Below are positions 24,646 through 35,121 of a DNA stretch of 40,919 nt, piece by piece. The notes under the pieces are model-generated. The model saw only the letters and a program-made list of their open reading frames with translations, had not been told where the DNA came from and made no database searches. Where the stretch lies: assembly GCA_002995625.1 (NCBI GenBank), contig PVBP01000022.1:1-40919 (forward strand), read 5' to 3'. Made by a program: the position numbers and the translations under genes. Every line of letters begins with the position of its first letter. The stretch's first letter is position 1. The DNA comes from Lysobacteraceae bacterium (GTDB lineage Bacteria > Pseudomonadota > Gammaproteobacteria > Xanthomonadales > Ahniellaceae).

Positions 24646-26193
24646 TCAGGCCCCCGCTTTCACGTCGGTCTCGCGCGCCAGCGCGCGGAAACGGAACAGC
24701 TCGGTCAGGCGATAGCCGGAGTAGCGGCCGAGGATCAGGGTCAGCGCGAGCAGCACCAGCAGCAGCTCGGGGAACACGAAGATCGCGTGCTGCAGGTGCT
24801 TCTGGCCCATCGCGAGATAGGCGAGCGCCGCGATCGCGATCGAGCCCGCGGCCTGGGTGATCGCGAAACCGGGTCCGCGCTCCTCCCACGCCACCGAGAC
24901 GCGTTCGATCGTCATCGTCATGATGATCATCGGGAACAGCGCGACGCTCAGGCCGACCTCGATTCCGAGGCGGTTGCTGACCACGCTGACCAGGGCCATC
25001 AGCATCACGACGACGATCAGCACCGCGGTGAGTCGCGGCACCAGCAGGAGCTTCAGCCGTTCCATGTAGAAGCGAACGAGGAGGCCCATCGTGATGACGA
25101 CGAAGAACAGCGCGACGCCGGGCAGGAGGCCCGTCCAGTTGAAGGCGAGCGCGATCAGCACCGGCATGAAGGTGCCGAAGGTCTTGATGCCGACGAGGTT
25201 CCGCAGGATCAGCATGATGAAGGCGCCGATCGGGACCAGCAGCAGGATCTTGTAGACCTCCTGCGCCTGCAGCGGCAGGTCGAGCAGCGAGTAGGCGATC
25301 AGGTTGCGGTCGCGCGCCTCGAGCCGCGCCTTCGCGGTCTCGAGCGCGTCGGCGAGGCTGCGCTGCATCGAGAAGGTCACGCGCCCGCGACGCTCGCCGT
25401 CGACGTCGAGGACGGGTTCCGGACCGATGCTCCAGATGAGGAAATCGTCGGGCCAGCCGACGCGGCCGCTCAGCGGATCGACCATGCGCCAGATGCGCTC
25501 GGAGGTGTCGAAGACCTGCAGGTACGGGACGAGATCGGCATTGGCGTCGTTGCCGGCCAGCACCAGCCCGTAGACCGGGCGCGCGGAGATCTGACGATCG
25601 GCGAGCAGACCGACCGCAAGCCGCACGCGATCGTCGACGGTCCTCACGCCCTCGCTGAGGAGCCGCACCTCCTCCGAGGGCTGCGCGGCGTTGAGCCGGC
25701 GCATCAGTTCGCCGGCGAAACTGGCGCTGTCGACCGATTTCTCACGGACGTCCTCGAGCAGCGTCGCCCGCGCCGTCGCGAACGGCTCCTCCCAGGTCCC
25801 CGGAGTCGGCGGCTCGGGCGCGCGGACGCGCTGTTCGCTGAACTGGTCGCGATAGATCGTCGCCCGGTAGTAGAGCGCCTGGGGGCCGCTCGCCCGTCGG
25901 ATGGCCCAGATCACGCGCCGGCCATCGCGGTCGCGCTCGATCGTCATCCCGTAGTTGCGGGCGACGAACCGCTCGTCGAGGATCGTGAAGCCCGGTGGAT
26001 TGTCCGGCAGCCTCAGCGTGGCGCGGTTCGGTCCGCGCCGGGCATCGAACTCGACGCGTGCCTGGATCTCCCAGACTTCGGTCTCCTCGACCGGAAGCAT
26101 CGGGAACTTCAAGACCTGCCACTTGTACCAGGTCGCCCCGAGCCCGATCGCGGCGAGCAGCAAGGCGAGCACGTAGAGCTGGGTCTTCTTCAT
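24646..26193 (-). CDS. Inactive-transglutaminase fused to 7 transmembrane helices
   Basis: 515 residues. An N-terminal signal-anchor (QLYVLALLLAAIGLGATWYKW), a periplasmic transglutaminase-like domain (about 40-280) and a C-terminal bundle of seven helices (from about 310, e.g. ILLLVPIGAFIMLILRNLVGIKTFGTFMPVLIALAF). The translated sequence contains no cysteine at all, so it cannot be an active Cys transglutaminase. This matches the family name. Encoded just before the ATP-grasp ligase, it probably presents or exports the product or substrate of that enzyme. The ATG at 26193 (MKKTQLYVL) is chosen over a GTG four codons earlier because it gives a normal membrane-anchor start. Confidence 0.85.
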   Translation of the reverse strand: MKKTQLYVLALLLAAIGLGATWYKWQVLKFPMLPVEETEVWEIQARVEFDARRGPNRATLRLPDNPPGFTILDERFVARNYGMTIERDRDGRRVIWAIRRASGPQALYYRATIYRDQFSEQRVRAPEPPTPGTWEEPFATARATLLEDVREKSVDSASFAGELMRRLNAAQPSEEVRLLSEGVRTVDDRVRLAVGLLADRQISARPVYGLVLAGNDANADLVPYLQVFDTSERIWRMVDPLSGRVGWPDDFLIWSIGPEPVLDVDGERRGRVTFSMQRSLADALETAKARLEARDRNLIAYSLLDLPLQAQEVYKILLLVPIGAFIMLILRNLVGIKTFGTFMPVLIALAFNWTGLLPGVALFFVVITMGLLVRFYMERLKLLLVPRLTAVLIVVVMLMALVSVVSNRLGIEVGLSVALFPMIIMTMTIERVSVAWEERGPGFAITQAAGSIAIAALAYLAMGQKHLQHAIFVFPELLLVLLALTLILGRYSGYRLTELFRFRALARETDVKAGA

Positions 26194-26375
26194 CGACGGA
26201 TCCACTGTCTACCGGCCCGCCGCAAGGCCTGCGGCCCCGCTCCCCGAGCGAACCGACTGTTCCACCGTCACGCGCGTCGAACACGATCGTCGGCGGAAGT
26301 GGCGCGGCAGTGTACACGTCGCCGCTTCGCGGCGATCGGGGCCGGCCCTCGAGCCGAAGCGGCCTCTCGGGTGGT

Positions 26376-26545
26376 GAACGCCGGGCCACGGACGGCCCGG
26401 CCGGCGGGAAGGCCAGGGACGGTGCCGAAGCGCGGCAAGACGCTGTGCCCCGAGCAGCCACGCCGCTCGAGCGCGCAACAACGCTCGATCAGACGTCGAG
26501 ATTTGCGACCTTGAGGGCGTTTTGTTCGATGAAGGCACGGCGTGG
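26376..26545 (-). pseudogene. Second, truncated gyrB 3' end with its downstream flank (repeat copy A)
   Basis: Positions 26489-26545 on the minus strand encode the last 18 residues of GyrB plus the stop codon (ending [18 protein letters not shown]), identical in protein sequence to the intact gene. The four nucleotide differences are all at third positions and silent: CGC/CGT, GAG/GAA, CAG/CAA, GCG/GCA. Similarity continues through the non-coding flank to 26376, with roughly ten substitutions and a 3-nt gap. Upstream of codon CCA the similarity to gyrB stops abruptly at 26546. It is a fragment only and cannot be expressed as GyrB. Confidence 0.85.
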
Positions 26546-26555
26546 GTGAGGCCCG

Positions 26556-26587
26556 GTGCGCGCAGCGCACGCGCGGCATGCCGCGCG
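26556..26587. repeat. Two back-to-back palindromes between the gyrB-tail copies
   Basis: GTGCGC-GCA-GCGCAC at 26556-26570 is directly followed by the perfect 18-bp palindrome CGCGCGGCATGCCGCGCG (26570-26587). Together they fill most of the 48-bp spacer separating the two repeat copies. They resemble a REP-like or recombination-associated structure; no T run follows on either strand. Confidence 0.7.
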
Positions 26588-26593
26588 AGGGCC

Positions 26594-29169
<2,576 letters not shown>

Positions 29170-29194
29170 TCAGGCGGTCGGTCGTAAGACTGAA

Positions 29195-29203
29195 ATGATA
29201 CCA
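29195..29203 (-). promoter_or_regulatory. Candidate extended -10 promoter element for gyrB
   Basis: TGGTATCAT on the minus strand (TGn plus TATCAT) lies 77 nt before the gyrB start, within a small inverted repeat (GACTG...CAGTC). No -35 hexamer is evident at the right distance, which is compatible with an extended -10 promoter. Confidence 0.35.
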
Positions 29204-29249
29204 GTCCGCGCCGGCCGACCCCGGGACGCCTGCCGGAGCCCGGTGCCGG

Positions 29250-30347
29250 TCAGGCTTCGAGCGCGGTTGCGATCCGGCGGCCGTGCTCCACGTGGAACAC
29301 GGTCATCCGTTCGCGGTGTTGCGCGAGCGCCGGGGTCCACCCGGTCCCGGTCAGGATCACCTGCATCCCAGCGCCGGCCAGGGTCTCGAGCAGCGCCGCC
29401 TGGTGCGGGTCATCGAGTTCGGAGGCGAGATCGTCCAGCAGCAGCACCGGCCAGTGGCCCTTGGCCGCCGCGTACACGTCGGCCTGGGCCAGCACCATCG
29501 CCAGCGCCATCAGCTTCTGCTGGCCGCGCGACAGCTGCGCCGCCTCGAGCCGGTCCGCGAACCGCAGTGCCCAGTCGGCGCGGTGCGGCCCGGCCGTCGT
29601 CGTCCCGCGTGCCCGATCCACCGCCCGGCGCTCGGCAAGGAGCGTGGCGAGCGCCCCGCCCTGCTCGATTCGGTATCCGGCCGACCCGTGCAGCGCGCAC
29701 GCTCCCAGTTCAGGCAACAGTTGCTGCGCCCGGTCGCGCACGCGCGGCTCGAGCGCGGCCAGGTACCCGGCGCGCCACGCGGCGATCCGCTCCCCGGCAC
29801 GCGCCATCTCCCGCTCGAACGGCTCGAACAGGCGGTCCGGGGCACCCTCGCGGAGCAGCGCGTTGCGCTGGCGCATCGCGCGGACATAGCGGCGCCAGTC
29901 GTCGAGGAACTCCGGTTCCACGTGGAACACGCCCCAGTCCCAGAACGCGCGCCGGACCTCCGCGCCGCCGTCGATCAGCTCGTGCGAGCCCGGCGTGAAC
30001 GCGCAGGTCGCGAACACCGCGAACAGGTCGCCAAGGCGTTCCAGCTCGGATCCGTCCAGCCGCCCGGCCCACCCGTCGCGAGATCGCTGCAACGCGATCG
30101 AATGATGCGCGCCGCGATCGGTTCCGATCTCGGCCCGGACCATGAAGCTCCCGCTGTCCCGGCGGATCAGGCCGTCGCGGGCGCGCCGACGAAACGAATG
30201 CCCGTGCGACAGGACGTGCAAGGCCTCGAGCACGCTGGTCTTTCCGGCGCCGTTCGGTCCCAGAATGGCATTGAGCCCCGGACCGGGTTCGAGTCCGAGG
30301 CTCTCGATGCAGCGCAGGTTCGTGATGCCAAGGCGCTCGACGCGCAT
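29250..30347 (-). CDS. recF: DNA replication and repair protein RecF
   Basis: SMC-like ATPase that helps load RecA at gaps through RecFOR. 365 residues. Walker A GPNGAGKTSVLEALHVL near residue 32, signature LSRGQQKLMALAMVLAQAD, Walker B VLLLDDLASELDDPH and a D-loop. The N-terminus MRVERLGITNLRCIESLGLEP is conserved in the family. It lies 22 nt after dnaN and 131 bp before gyrB. The gene carries two parS-like palindromes in its coding sequence, translated as FHVEH and FHVEP, so these codons are probably under dual constraint. Confidence 0.96.
   Translation of the reverse strand: MRVERLGITNLRCIESLGLEPGPGLNAILGPNGAGKTSVLEALHVLSHGHSFRRRARDGLIRRDSGSFMVRAEIGTDRGAHHSIALQRSRDGWAGRLDGSELERLGDLFAVFATCAFTPGSHELIDGGAEVRRAFWDWGVFHVEPEFLDDWRRYVRAMRQRNALLREGAPDRLFEPFEREMARAGERIAAWRAGYLAALEPRVRDRAQQLLPELGACALHGSAGYRIEQGGALATLLAERRAVDRARGTTTAGPHRADWALRFADRLEAAQLSRGQQKLMALAMVLAQADVYAAAKGHWPVLLLDDLASELDDPHQAALLETLAGAGMQVILTGTGWTPALAQHRERMTVFHVEHGRRIATALEA
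29284..29299. promoter_or_regulatory. parS-like ParB-binding site 1
   Basis: TGCTCCACGTGGAACA: a CACGTG-centred 16-mer with one mismatch in its inverted repeat, close to the ParB site of pseudomonads (core GTTCCACGTGGAAC). It lies within the 3' part of recF, near the probable origin. Confidence 0.7.
29914..29929. promoter_or_regulatory. parS-like ParB-binding site 2
   Basis: GGTTCCACGTGGAACA contains the perfect 14-bp palindrome GTTCCACGTGGAAC (29915-29928), identical to the parS core known from Pseudomonas. It lies within recF, 630 bp from site 1 and under 2 kb from the DnaA-box cluster. Confidence 0.82.
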
Positions 30348-30369
30348 CCCGGCCGATCCGTCGCGACGG

Positions 30370-31470
30370 TCAGAGTCGCAGCGGCATCACCACGTGGCGC
30401 GCGCGCTCGTTGTCGGCATCCCGGATCAGACAGCTCGAGTTCCCGTCGCGCAGGCTGAGCAGCGTCTCCTCGCCACGCAGCGCGCCGAGCGCGTCGAGCA
30501 GGTAGTTGACGTTGAATCCGATGCTGAGCCCGCTGACGCTGGTCGCGACCTCGAGCTCCTCGACCGCCTCTTCCTGTTCCGGATTGTGCGCGACGATCTG
30601 GAGCCGGTTCGGCTCGAGCTCCAGCTTCACCCCGCGGTACTTCTCGTTCGACAGGATCGCGGCACGCTGCAGCGCGGCGCGCAGCGTCTCGCGCCCCACC
30701 GTGAACTGCTTGTCGGCGCCGATCGGGATCACCGCCTCGTAGTCCGGGAAGCGCCCATCGATCAGCTTGCTCGTGAACACGAAGTCACTGCGCCGCACCC
30801 GAAGGTGGTTGCGACCGAACTCGACGTCGACCGAGCCGTCGCCCGATTCCAGCAGCCGCTGGAGCTCGAGCACGCCCTTGCGGGGAATGATCACCTGCCG
30901 CTTCGCGGCCCCTGGCAGCGAGACGCCGGTCTCGCAGGTCGCGAGGCGGTGCCCGTCGGTCGCGACGCAGCGCAGCAGGTTGTCGCGCAGGTCCAGCAGC
31001 GTCCCGTTGAGGTAGTAGCGCACGTCCTGGTTCGCCATCGCGAACGCCGTGCGATCGAGCAGCTCCTTCAGCGTCGCTTCCGGCAGCGCGATCCGCTCGA
31101 CGAAGTCGATCGCGTCCACCTGCGGGAACTCGGCCGCCGACAGCGTCGCGAGCGTGAACCGGCTGCGCCCGGCACTGACGGTGACCCGGTCGCCCGCCTG
31201 CTTCACGTCGATCCGCGCCCCGTCCGGGAGCGCCCGGCAGATCTCGAACAGCTTGCGCGCCGGGATCGTCGTCTCGCCGGCCTCGAGGTTCTCGGCCGGT
31301 GTCCGGGCCAGCATCTCCACTTCGAGGTCGGTCCCGGTGAAGGACACGCCCTCGCCATCGACCACCACCAGCAGGTTCGCGAGCACCGGCAGCGTGTGCC
31401 GCCGCTCGACCACGCCGACCACCTGCCCCAGGGGCTTCAACAGGGCCTCGCGCTGGATCGAGAAGCGCAT
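30370..31470 (-). CDS. dnaN: DNA polymerase III beta subunit (sliding clamp)
   Basis: Ring-shaped processivity clamp. 366 residues, the standard length, with three clamp domains: the N-terminus MRFSIQREALLKPLGQVVGVVERRHTLPVLANLLV, then DGHRLATCE near residue 170, FVFTSKLIDGRFPDYEAVIP and the C-terminal VVMPLRL, which forms part of the protein-binding pocket. The start at 31470 has AAAGGA eight nt upstream. An in-frame ATG 34 codons earlier would extend the protein into the DnaA-box region and is not supported. It is followed by recF after 22 nt. Confidence 0.97.
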   Translation of the reverse strand: MRFSIQREALLKPLGQVVGVVERRHTLPVLANLLVVVDGEGVSFTGTDLEVEMLARTPAENLEAGETTIPARKLFEICRALPDGARIDVKQAGDRVTVSAGRSRFTLATLSAAEFPQVDAIDFVERIALPEATLKELLDRTAFAMANQDVRYYLNGTLLDLRDNLLRCVATDGHRLATCETGVSLPGAAKRQVIIPRKGVLELQRLLESGDGSVDVEFGRNHLRVRRSDFVFTSKLIDGRFPDYEAVIPIGADKQFTVGRETLRAALQRAAILSNEKYRGVKLELEPNRLQIVAHNPEQEEAVEELEVATSVSGLSIGFNVNYLLDALGALRGEETLLSLRDGNSSCLIRDADNERARHVVMPLRL

Positions 31471-31662
31471 CGTCTGGTCCTTTCCAGGAAGATGAATGAA
31501 AAGCGATGATGCTGAAGCCTGGGGATAAGTGCAATGAGCACCCCAACCCGTTGTGTCCGCTCGCGCCCCCACGACCCAGATGCTGTGGATGCGTCATCAC
31601 GAGCCTGTGGATGATCTGGGGACGGGATTGCGCGGCCCCGTTGTCCACAGGCGATCCCGTGC
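31471..31662. other. Probable chromosomal origin (oriC) between dnaN and dnaA
   Basis: 192 bp with a cluster of DnaA-box-like 9-mers. TGGGGATAA (31520-31528), TGTGGATGA (31606-31614) and TTGTCCACA (31641-31649) each differ at one position from TGTGGATAA/TTATCCACA. TGTGGATGC (31584-31592) differs at two. A further TTATCC overlaps the dnaA stop at 31663. The 31471-31530 end is visibly AT-richer than its surroundings, as expected of an unwinding element. The interval also supplies the dnaN leader. Its position between dnaA and dnaN fits Xanthomonas-type origins. Function is inferred from motifs, not shown. Confidence 0.65.
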
Positions 31663-33012
31663 TTATCCCGACAGCAGACGCAGCAGCCGATCCCAGTCCT
31701 CGGCCATGCGCCCGTCCTTGGCCTTGAGGTCGTGGATCGTGCGGCAGGCGTGGATCACGGTCGTGTGGTCCCGGCCGCCGAACGCGTCGCCGATCTCGGG
31801 CAGGCTGTGACTGGTCAGCTCCTTCGCGAGCGCCATCGCCATCTGGCGCGGCCGGACCAGCGAGCGGTTGCGCTTCTTCGAGTTCAGTTCCTGGACCCGG
31901 ATCTGGTAGTAGTCCGCGACCTTGGCCTGGATGTTCGGCAGGCTCACCGCCCGCTCCTGCACCGTCAGCAGGTCGCGCAGGGCCTCCTGCGCGAACTTGG
32001 GCGTCGGATCGCGCCGCTGGAAGGTCGCGCGCGCGATCAGCGTGTTGAGCGCGCCCTCGAGGTCGCGCACGTTCGAGCGCATCCGCCGCGCGATCAGGAA
32101 GGCGACCTCGTCGCCGAGCGCGAACCCCTTCGCGTCGGCCTTGGCCTTGAGGATCGCCGCGCGCGTCTCGAAGTCCGGCGGCTCGATCGCGACCGACAGG
32201 CCCCAGCCGAGCCGCGACTGCAGGCGCTGCTCGAGGTTCTCGACCTCCTTCGGATAGCGGTCGCAGGTCACGATGATCTGCTGCTTGCCCTGGATCAGGT
32301 CGTTGAACGCGTGGAAGAACTCCTCCTGCGTGCGCTCCTTGCCGGCGAAGAACTGGATGTCGTCGAGCAGCAGCGCGTCGACCGCCCGGTAGCGCTCGCG
32401 GAACTCGTCGATCGCGCGATTGCCGGGCACGCGATTCGACAGCGCGCGCGACATCGCGCTGAAGAACTGCTCCGAGCGCTGGTACAGCACCCGCGCCCGC
32501 GGATTGTTCTGGCGGATCAGGTTGCCGGCGGCATGCATCAGGTGGGTCTTGCCCAGCCCGGTGCCGCCGTACAGCAGCAGCGGGTTGTACGACCGGCCGG
32601 GATTCATCGCGACCTCGATCGCCGCGGACCGCCCGAGCTCGTTCGAGCGTCCGACCACGAAGGTCTCGAACGTGTATGCCGGCTCGAGGCTCGACTCGAC
32701 GACGTCCACGGCGGCGGCCGCAGCCGGGACGCCGCCGCCGGCCGGTCCGGCGCCATCGACCCGCGCGACCCGCGCGACGCTGCCGACCTCGAGCCGGACG
32801 TCGAGCAGCGTCGGATCGAGGTGCCGCGCCAGCTCGGCGATCTGGGGCAGGAACGCCGCGCGCACCCGATCGACGATGAACGAATTCGGCGCCAGCAGCA
32901 CCAGGATCCGGTCGTCGATCCGGGCCTGGATCGGCAGCAGCCAGGTCACGACGTCGGTCGGATCGAGTGCGCTCTCGAGGCGTTCGAGGCATCGTTGCCA
33001 GAGCTCGGCCAT
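31663..33012 (-). CDS. dnaA: Chromosomal replication initiator DnaA
   Basis: Binds DnaA boxes and melts oriC. 449 residues. Domain [31 protein letters not shown]; a short domain II; domain III AAA+ with Walker [17 protein letters not shown], Walker [21 protein letters not shown] and sensor residues; domain IV with the DNA-binding signature [19 protein letters not shown]. The ATG at 33012 is chosen by homology; longer in-frame starts give an Arg-rich, non-conserved extension. Only 109 bp separate it from the divergent aminotransferase gene. The gene usually found upstream of dnaA in gammaproteobacteria (rpmH) is absent. Confidence 0.97.
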   Translation of the reverse strand: MAELWQRCLERLESALDPTDVVTWLLPIQARIDDRILVLLAPNSFIVDRVRAAFLPQIAELARHLDPTLLDVRLEVGSVARVARVDGAGPAGGGVPAAAAAVDVVESSLEPAYTFETFVVGRSNELGRSAAIEVAMNPGRSYNPLLLYGGTGLGKTHLMHAAGNLIRQNNPRARVLYQRSEQFFSAMSRALSNRVPGNRAIDEFRERYRAVDALLLDDIQFFAGKERTQEEFFHAFNDLIQGKQQIIVTCDRYPKEVENLEQRLQSRLGWGLSVAIEPPDFETRAAILKAKADAKGFALGDEVAFLIARRMRSNVRDLEGALNTLIARATFQRRDPTPKFAQEALRDLLTVQERAVSLPNIQAKVADYYQIRVQELNSKKRNRSLVRPRQMAMALAKELTSHSLPEIGDAFGGRDHTTVIHACRTIHDLKAKDGRMAEDWDRLLRLLSG

Positions 33013-33121
33013 CGCGCTGCGTGAGGAAGTCGGACGTGCGAGGGCCGTGCAGTGTATCCGGCCGCCCGTCCGCGCGCGCCGATCCGCTAGCATCGACCGC
33101 TGCCCCGGACCCGACCTTCAC

Positions 33122-34387
33122 ATGCCAAGAAAAGCGCCCGAACGATTCCATAAAAGCCCTTCACTGAACGAAGTGCGCTACGAGATCCGCGGCGAGCTCG
33201 CGCACCGCGCGCGCGAGCTGGAGGCACGCGGCATCCGGATCGACCGGCTCAACATCGGCAATCCCGGGATCTACGGGTTCCGGACGCCCGACCACCTGCG
33301 CGAGGCGGTCGCGGAGCGGCTGGCCGAGAGCGAGGCCTACTGCCAGGAGCAGGGCCTCCTCGAGGCACGCGCCGCGATCGTCGCGCGCGAGCGTCGGCGC
33401 GGTGTGCGCCGCGCCGCGGTGGAGACGACCTTCGTCGGCAATGGCGTCAGCGAACTGATCGACGTCGCGCTGCGCGCCTTGCTCGCGCCCGGCGACGAGG
33501 TGCTGGTGCCGGCACCGGACTATCCGCTGTGGACCGCCAGCGTGATCCTGAACGGCGGCCAGCCGGTCCACTACGCGTGCCGCCCCGAGCACGGATTCCT
33601 GCCCGAGCTCGCGGAGCTCGAGGCGCTGCTGACGCCGCGGACGCGCGCGCTGGTCGTGATCAACCCGAACAACCCGACCGGCGCGGTCTATCCCGAGCCG
33701 CTGCTGCGCGGCCTCGCGGCCTTCGCCGAGCGCCACGGCCTCGTGCTGATGAGCGACGAGATCTACGACGAGATCACCTACGACGACGCCCGCTTCCATC
33801 CGATCGCGCCGATGGTCGAGGACACGGTCTGCCTCACCTTCGGCGGTCTCTCGAAGGTGCACCGGGCCTGCGGCTACCGGGTCGGATGGCTGTCGCTGTC
33901 GGGCGCGCTCGAGCGCGCCGACGACTACCTCCACGGCCTCGTGCTGCTGGCGGCCTTGCGCCTGTGCAGCAACGTCCCCGCGCAATGGGCGATCGCGCCG
34001 GCACTCGAAGGTCCGGACACGATCTCGGCGCTGGTCCGCCCCGGCGGCCGGCTGCATGCCTCGCGCGAGGCGGTCCGCGGCGCGATCGCGAACAGCGCCT
34101 TCCTCGACGCGCCGCCCTCGGCCGGCGCGCTGTACGCGTTCCCGGGCGTCGATACGGGACGGATCCCGGACTTCGACGACCATGCCTTCGCGCTGTCGCT
34201 GCTCGAGCGGGAACATCTGCTGCTGGTGCCGGGCTCGAGCTTCAACGTGCCGTACCGCAACCGCTTCCGCGTCACCTTCCTGCCCGAGGCCTCGATGCTG
34301 GCCGAACACTTCGCGCGCATCGAGCGCGAGCTCGCGCGTCTCGCCGACGCGGCCTGGCCGGCACGCCGCGCCGCGGGGGCGCGATGA
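33122..34387 (+). CDS. alaA: AlaA-type pyridoxal-phosphate aminotransferase
   Basis: Fold-type I aminotransferase closely resembling E. coli AlaA, which makes alanine from pyruvate and glutamate. 421 residues. Shared landmarks: LNIGNPGIYGFRTPD, SEAYCQEQGLLEAR, VGNGVSELIDVALRALL, LVPAPDYPLWTASV, VVINPNNPTGAVYPE, MSDEIYDEITYDDARFHPIAP, the PLP lysine Lys245 in FGGLSKVHRACGYRVGW, RLCSNVPAQWAI and RPGGRLHASR. The ATG at 33122 is the conserved start. It is divergent from dnaA, and its stop overlaps the next gene in ATGA. A related substrate specificity cannot be excluded without assay. Confidence 0.85.
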   Translation: MPRKAPERFHKSPSLNEVRYEIRGELAHRARELEARGIRIDRLNIGNPGIYGFRTPDHLREAVAERLAESEAYCQEQGLLEARAAIVARERRRGVRRAAVETTFVGNGVSELIDVALRALLAPGDEVLVPAPDYPLWTASVILNGGQPVHYACRPEHGFLPELAELEALLTPRTRALVVINPNNPTGAVYPEPLLRGLAAFAERHGLVLMSDEIYDEITYDDARFHPIAPMVEDTVCLTFGGLSKVHRACGYRVGWLSLSGALERADDYLHGLVLLAALRLCSNVPAQWAIAPALEGPDTISALVRPGGRLHASREAVRGAIANSAFLDAPPSAGALYAFPGVDTGRIPDFDDHAFALSLLEREHLLLVPGSSFNVPYRNRFRVTFLPEASMLAEHFARIERELARLADAAWPARRAAGAR

Positions 34388-35037
34388 GCGACGTCCGCGC
34401 GCGCACCGCACCCGGACACGCCGACCGGATCCAGCGCATGCTGTGCCTCGGGGATTCCTACACGATCGGCGAGGGCGTCGCCGAGCGCGAGCGCTGGCCG
34501 GCCCTGCTCGCCGACTGGCTCGGCGTGCGCGGGATCCCGACCGCCGCGCCCCGCGTGATCGCGAAGACCGGCTGGACCACGACCGAGCTCGCGGCCGCGA
34601 TCGAGGACGCCGCGCTCGCGCCACCCCATGACCTCGTGACCCTGCTGATCGGGGTCAACGACCAGTACCGCGACTGGCCCGAAGACGACTTTCCGGCGCG
34701 TCACGCGGGTCTCCTCGAGACCGCGATCGGTCTCGCCGGCGGGCGCTCGCGCCGCTGCCTTGCGATCTCGATCCCGGACTGGGGCGTGACCGCGTTCGGC
34801 GCGCGCGACCGGCGCGGGCCGGACGCGATCGGCGCTGCGATCGATCGCTACAACGCGATGGCCCGTGCCAACGCCGAGCGGCGCGGCGTGCGTTTCGTCG
34901 ACATCACCGCGCTGTCGCGCTCGCCCGAGCTCGCGGGCGCCCTGGCCGAGGATGGCCTGCATCCGTCGGCCGCCCAGTACCGCGCCTGGGTCGAGCAGGC
35001 GATCGGCCCCGCCGCGCGGTCGGCGCTCGCGGACTGA
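34384..35037 (+). CDS. SGNH/GDSL-family hydrolase
   Basis: 217 residues. SGNH esterase/lipase fold recognised by the blocks MLCLGDSYTIGEG (Ser nucleophile), the Gly in block II, LLIGVNDQYRDWP (Asn) and EDGLHPSAAQYRAW (Asp and His). No signal peptide is visible, so it is probably cytosolic. The ATG lies in an ATGA overlap with the aminotransferase gene, which implies co-translation; a functional link is not obvious. The substrate is unknown. Confidence 0.87.
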   Translation: MSDVRARTAPGHADRIQRMLCLGDSYTIGEGVAERERWPALLADWLGVRGIPTAAPRVIAKTGWTTTELAAAIEDAALAPPHDLVTLLIGVNDQYRDWPEDDFPARHAGLLETAIGLAGGRSRRCLAISIPDWGVTAFGARDRRGPDAIGAAIDRYNAMARANAERRGVRFVDITALSRSPELAGALAEDGLHPSAAQYRAWVEQAIGPAARSALAD

Positions 35038-35121
35038 GCGGACGCCACGCGCCTCGTCAAGGCGCCGCGCGCCGGCCCGCGCGCTGCCGGCCGGGATCGC
35101 CGGCACCGCGCGCGCGGCCGA

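Noticed and set aside
22140-24860. A 906-codon open frame on the plus strand across tonB upstream region, the TPR gene and the ATP-grasp gene
   Set aside because: It is antisense to recognisable genes, Arg/Gln/Glu/Asp-rich with no domain motif, and is a by-product of high GC content.
30785-33151. A 788-codon minus-strand frame through dnaA and dnaN in another register
   Set aside because: dnaA and dnaN are unmistakable in the neighbouring frame; this one is Arg/Gly/Ala-rich filler.
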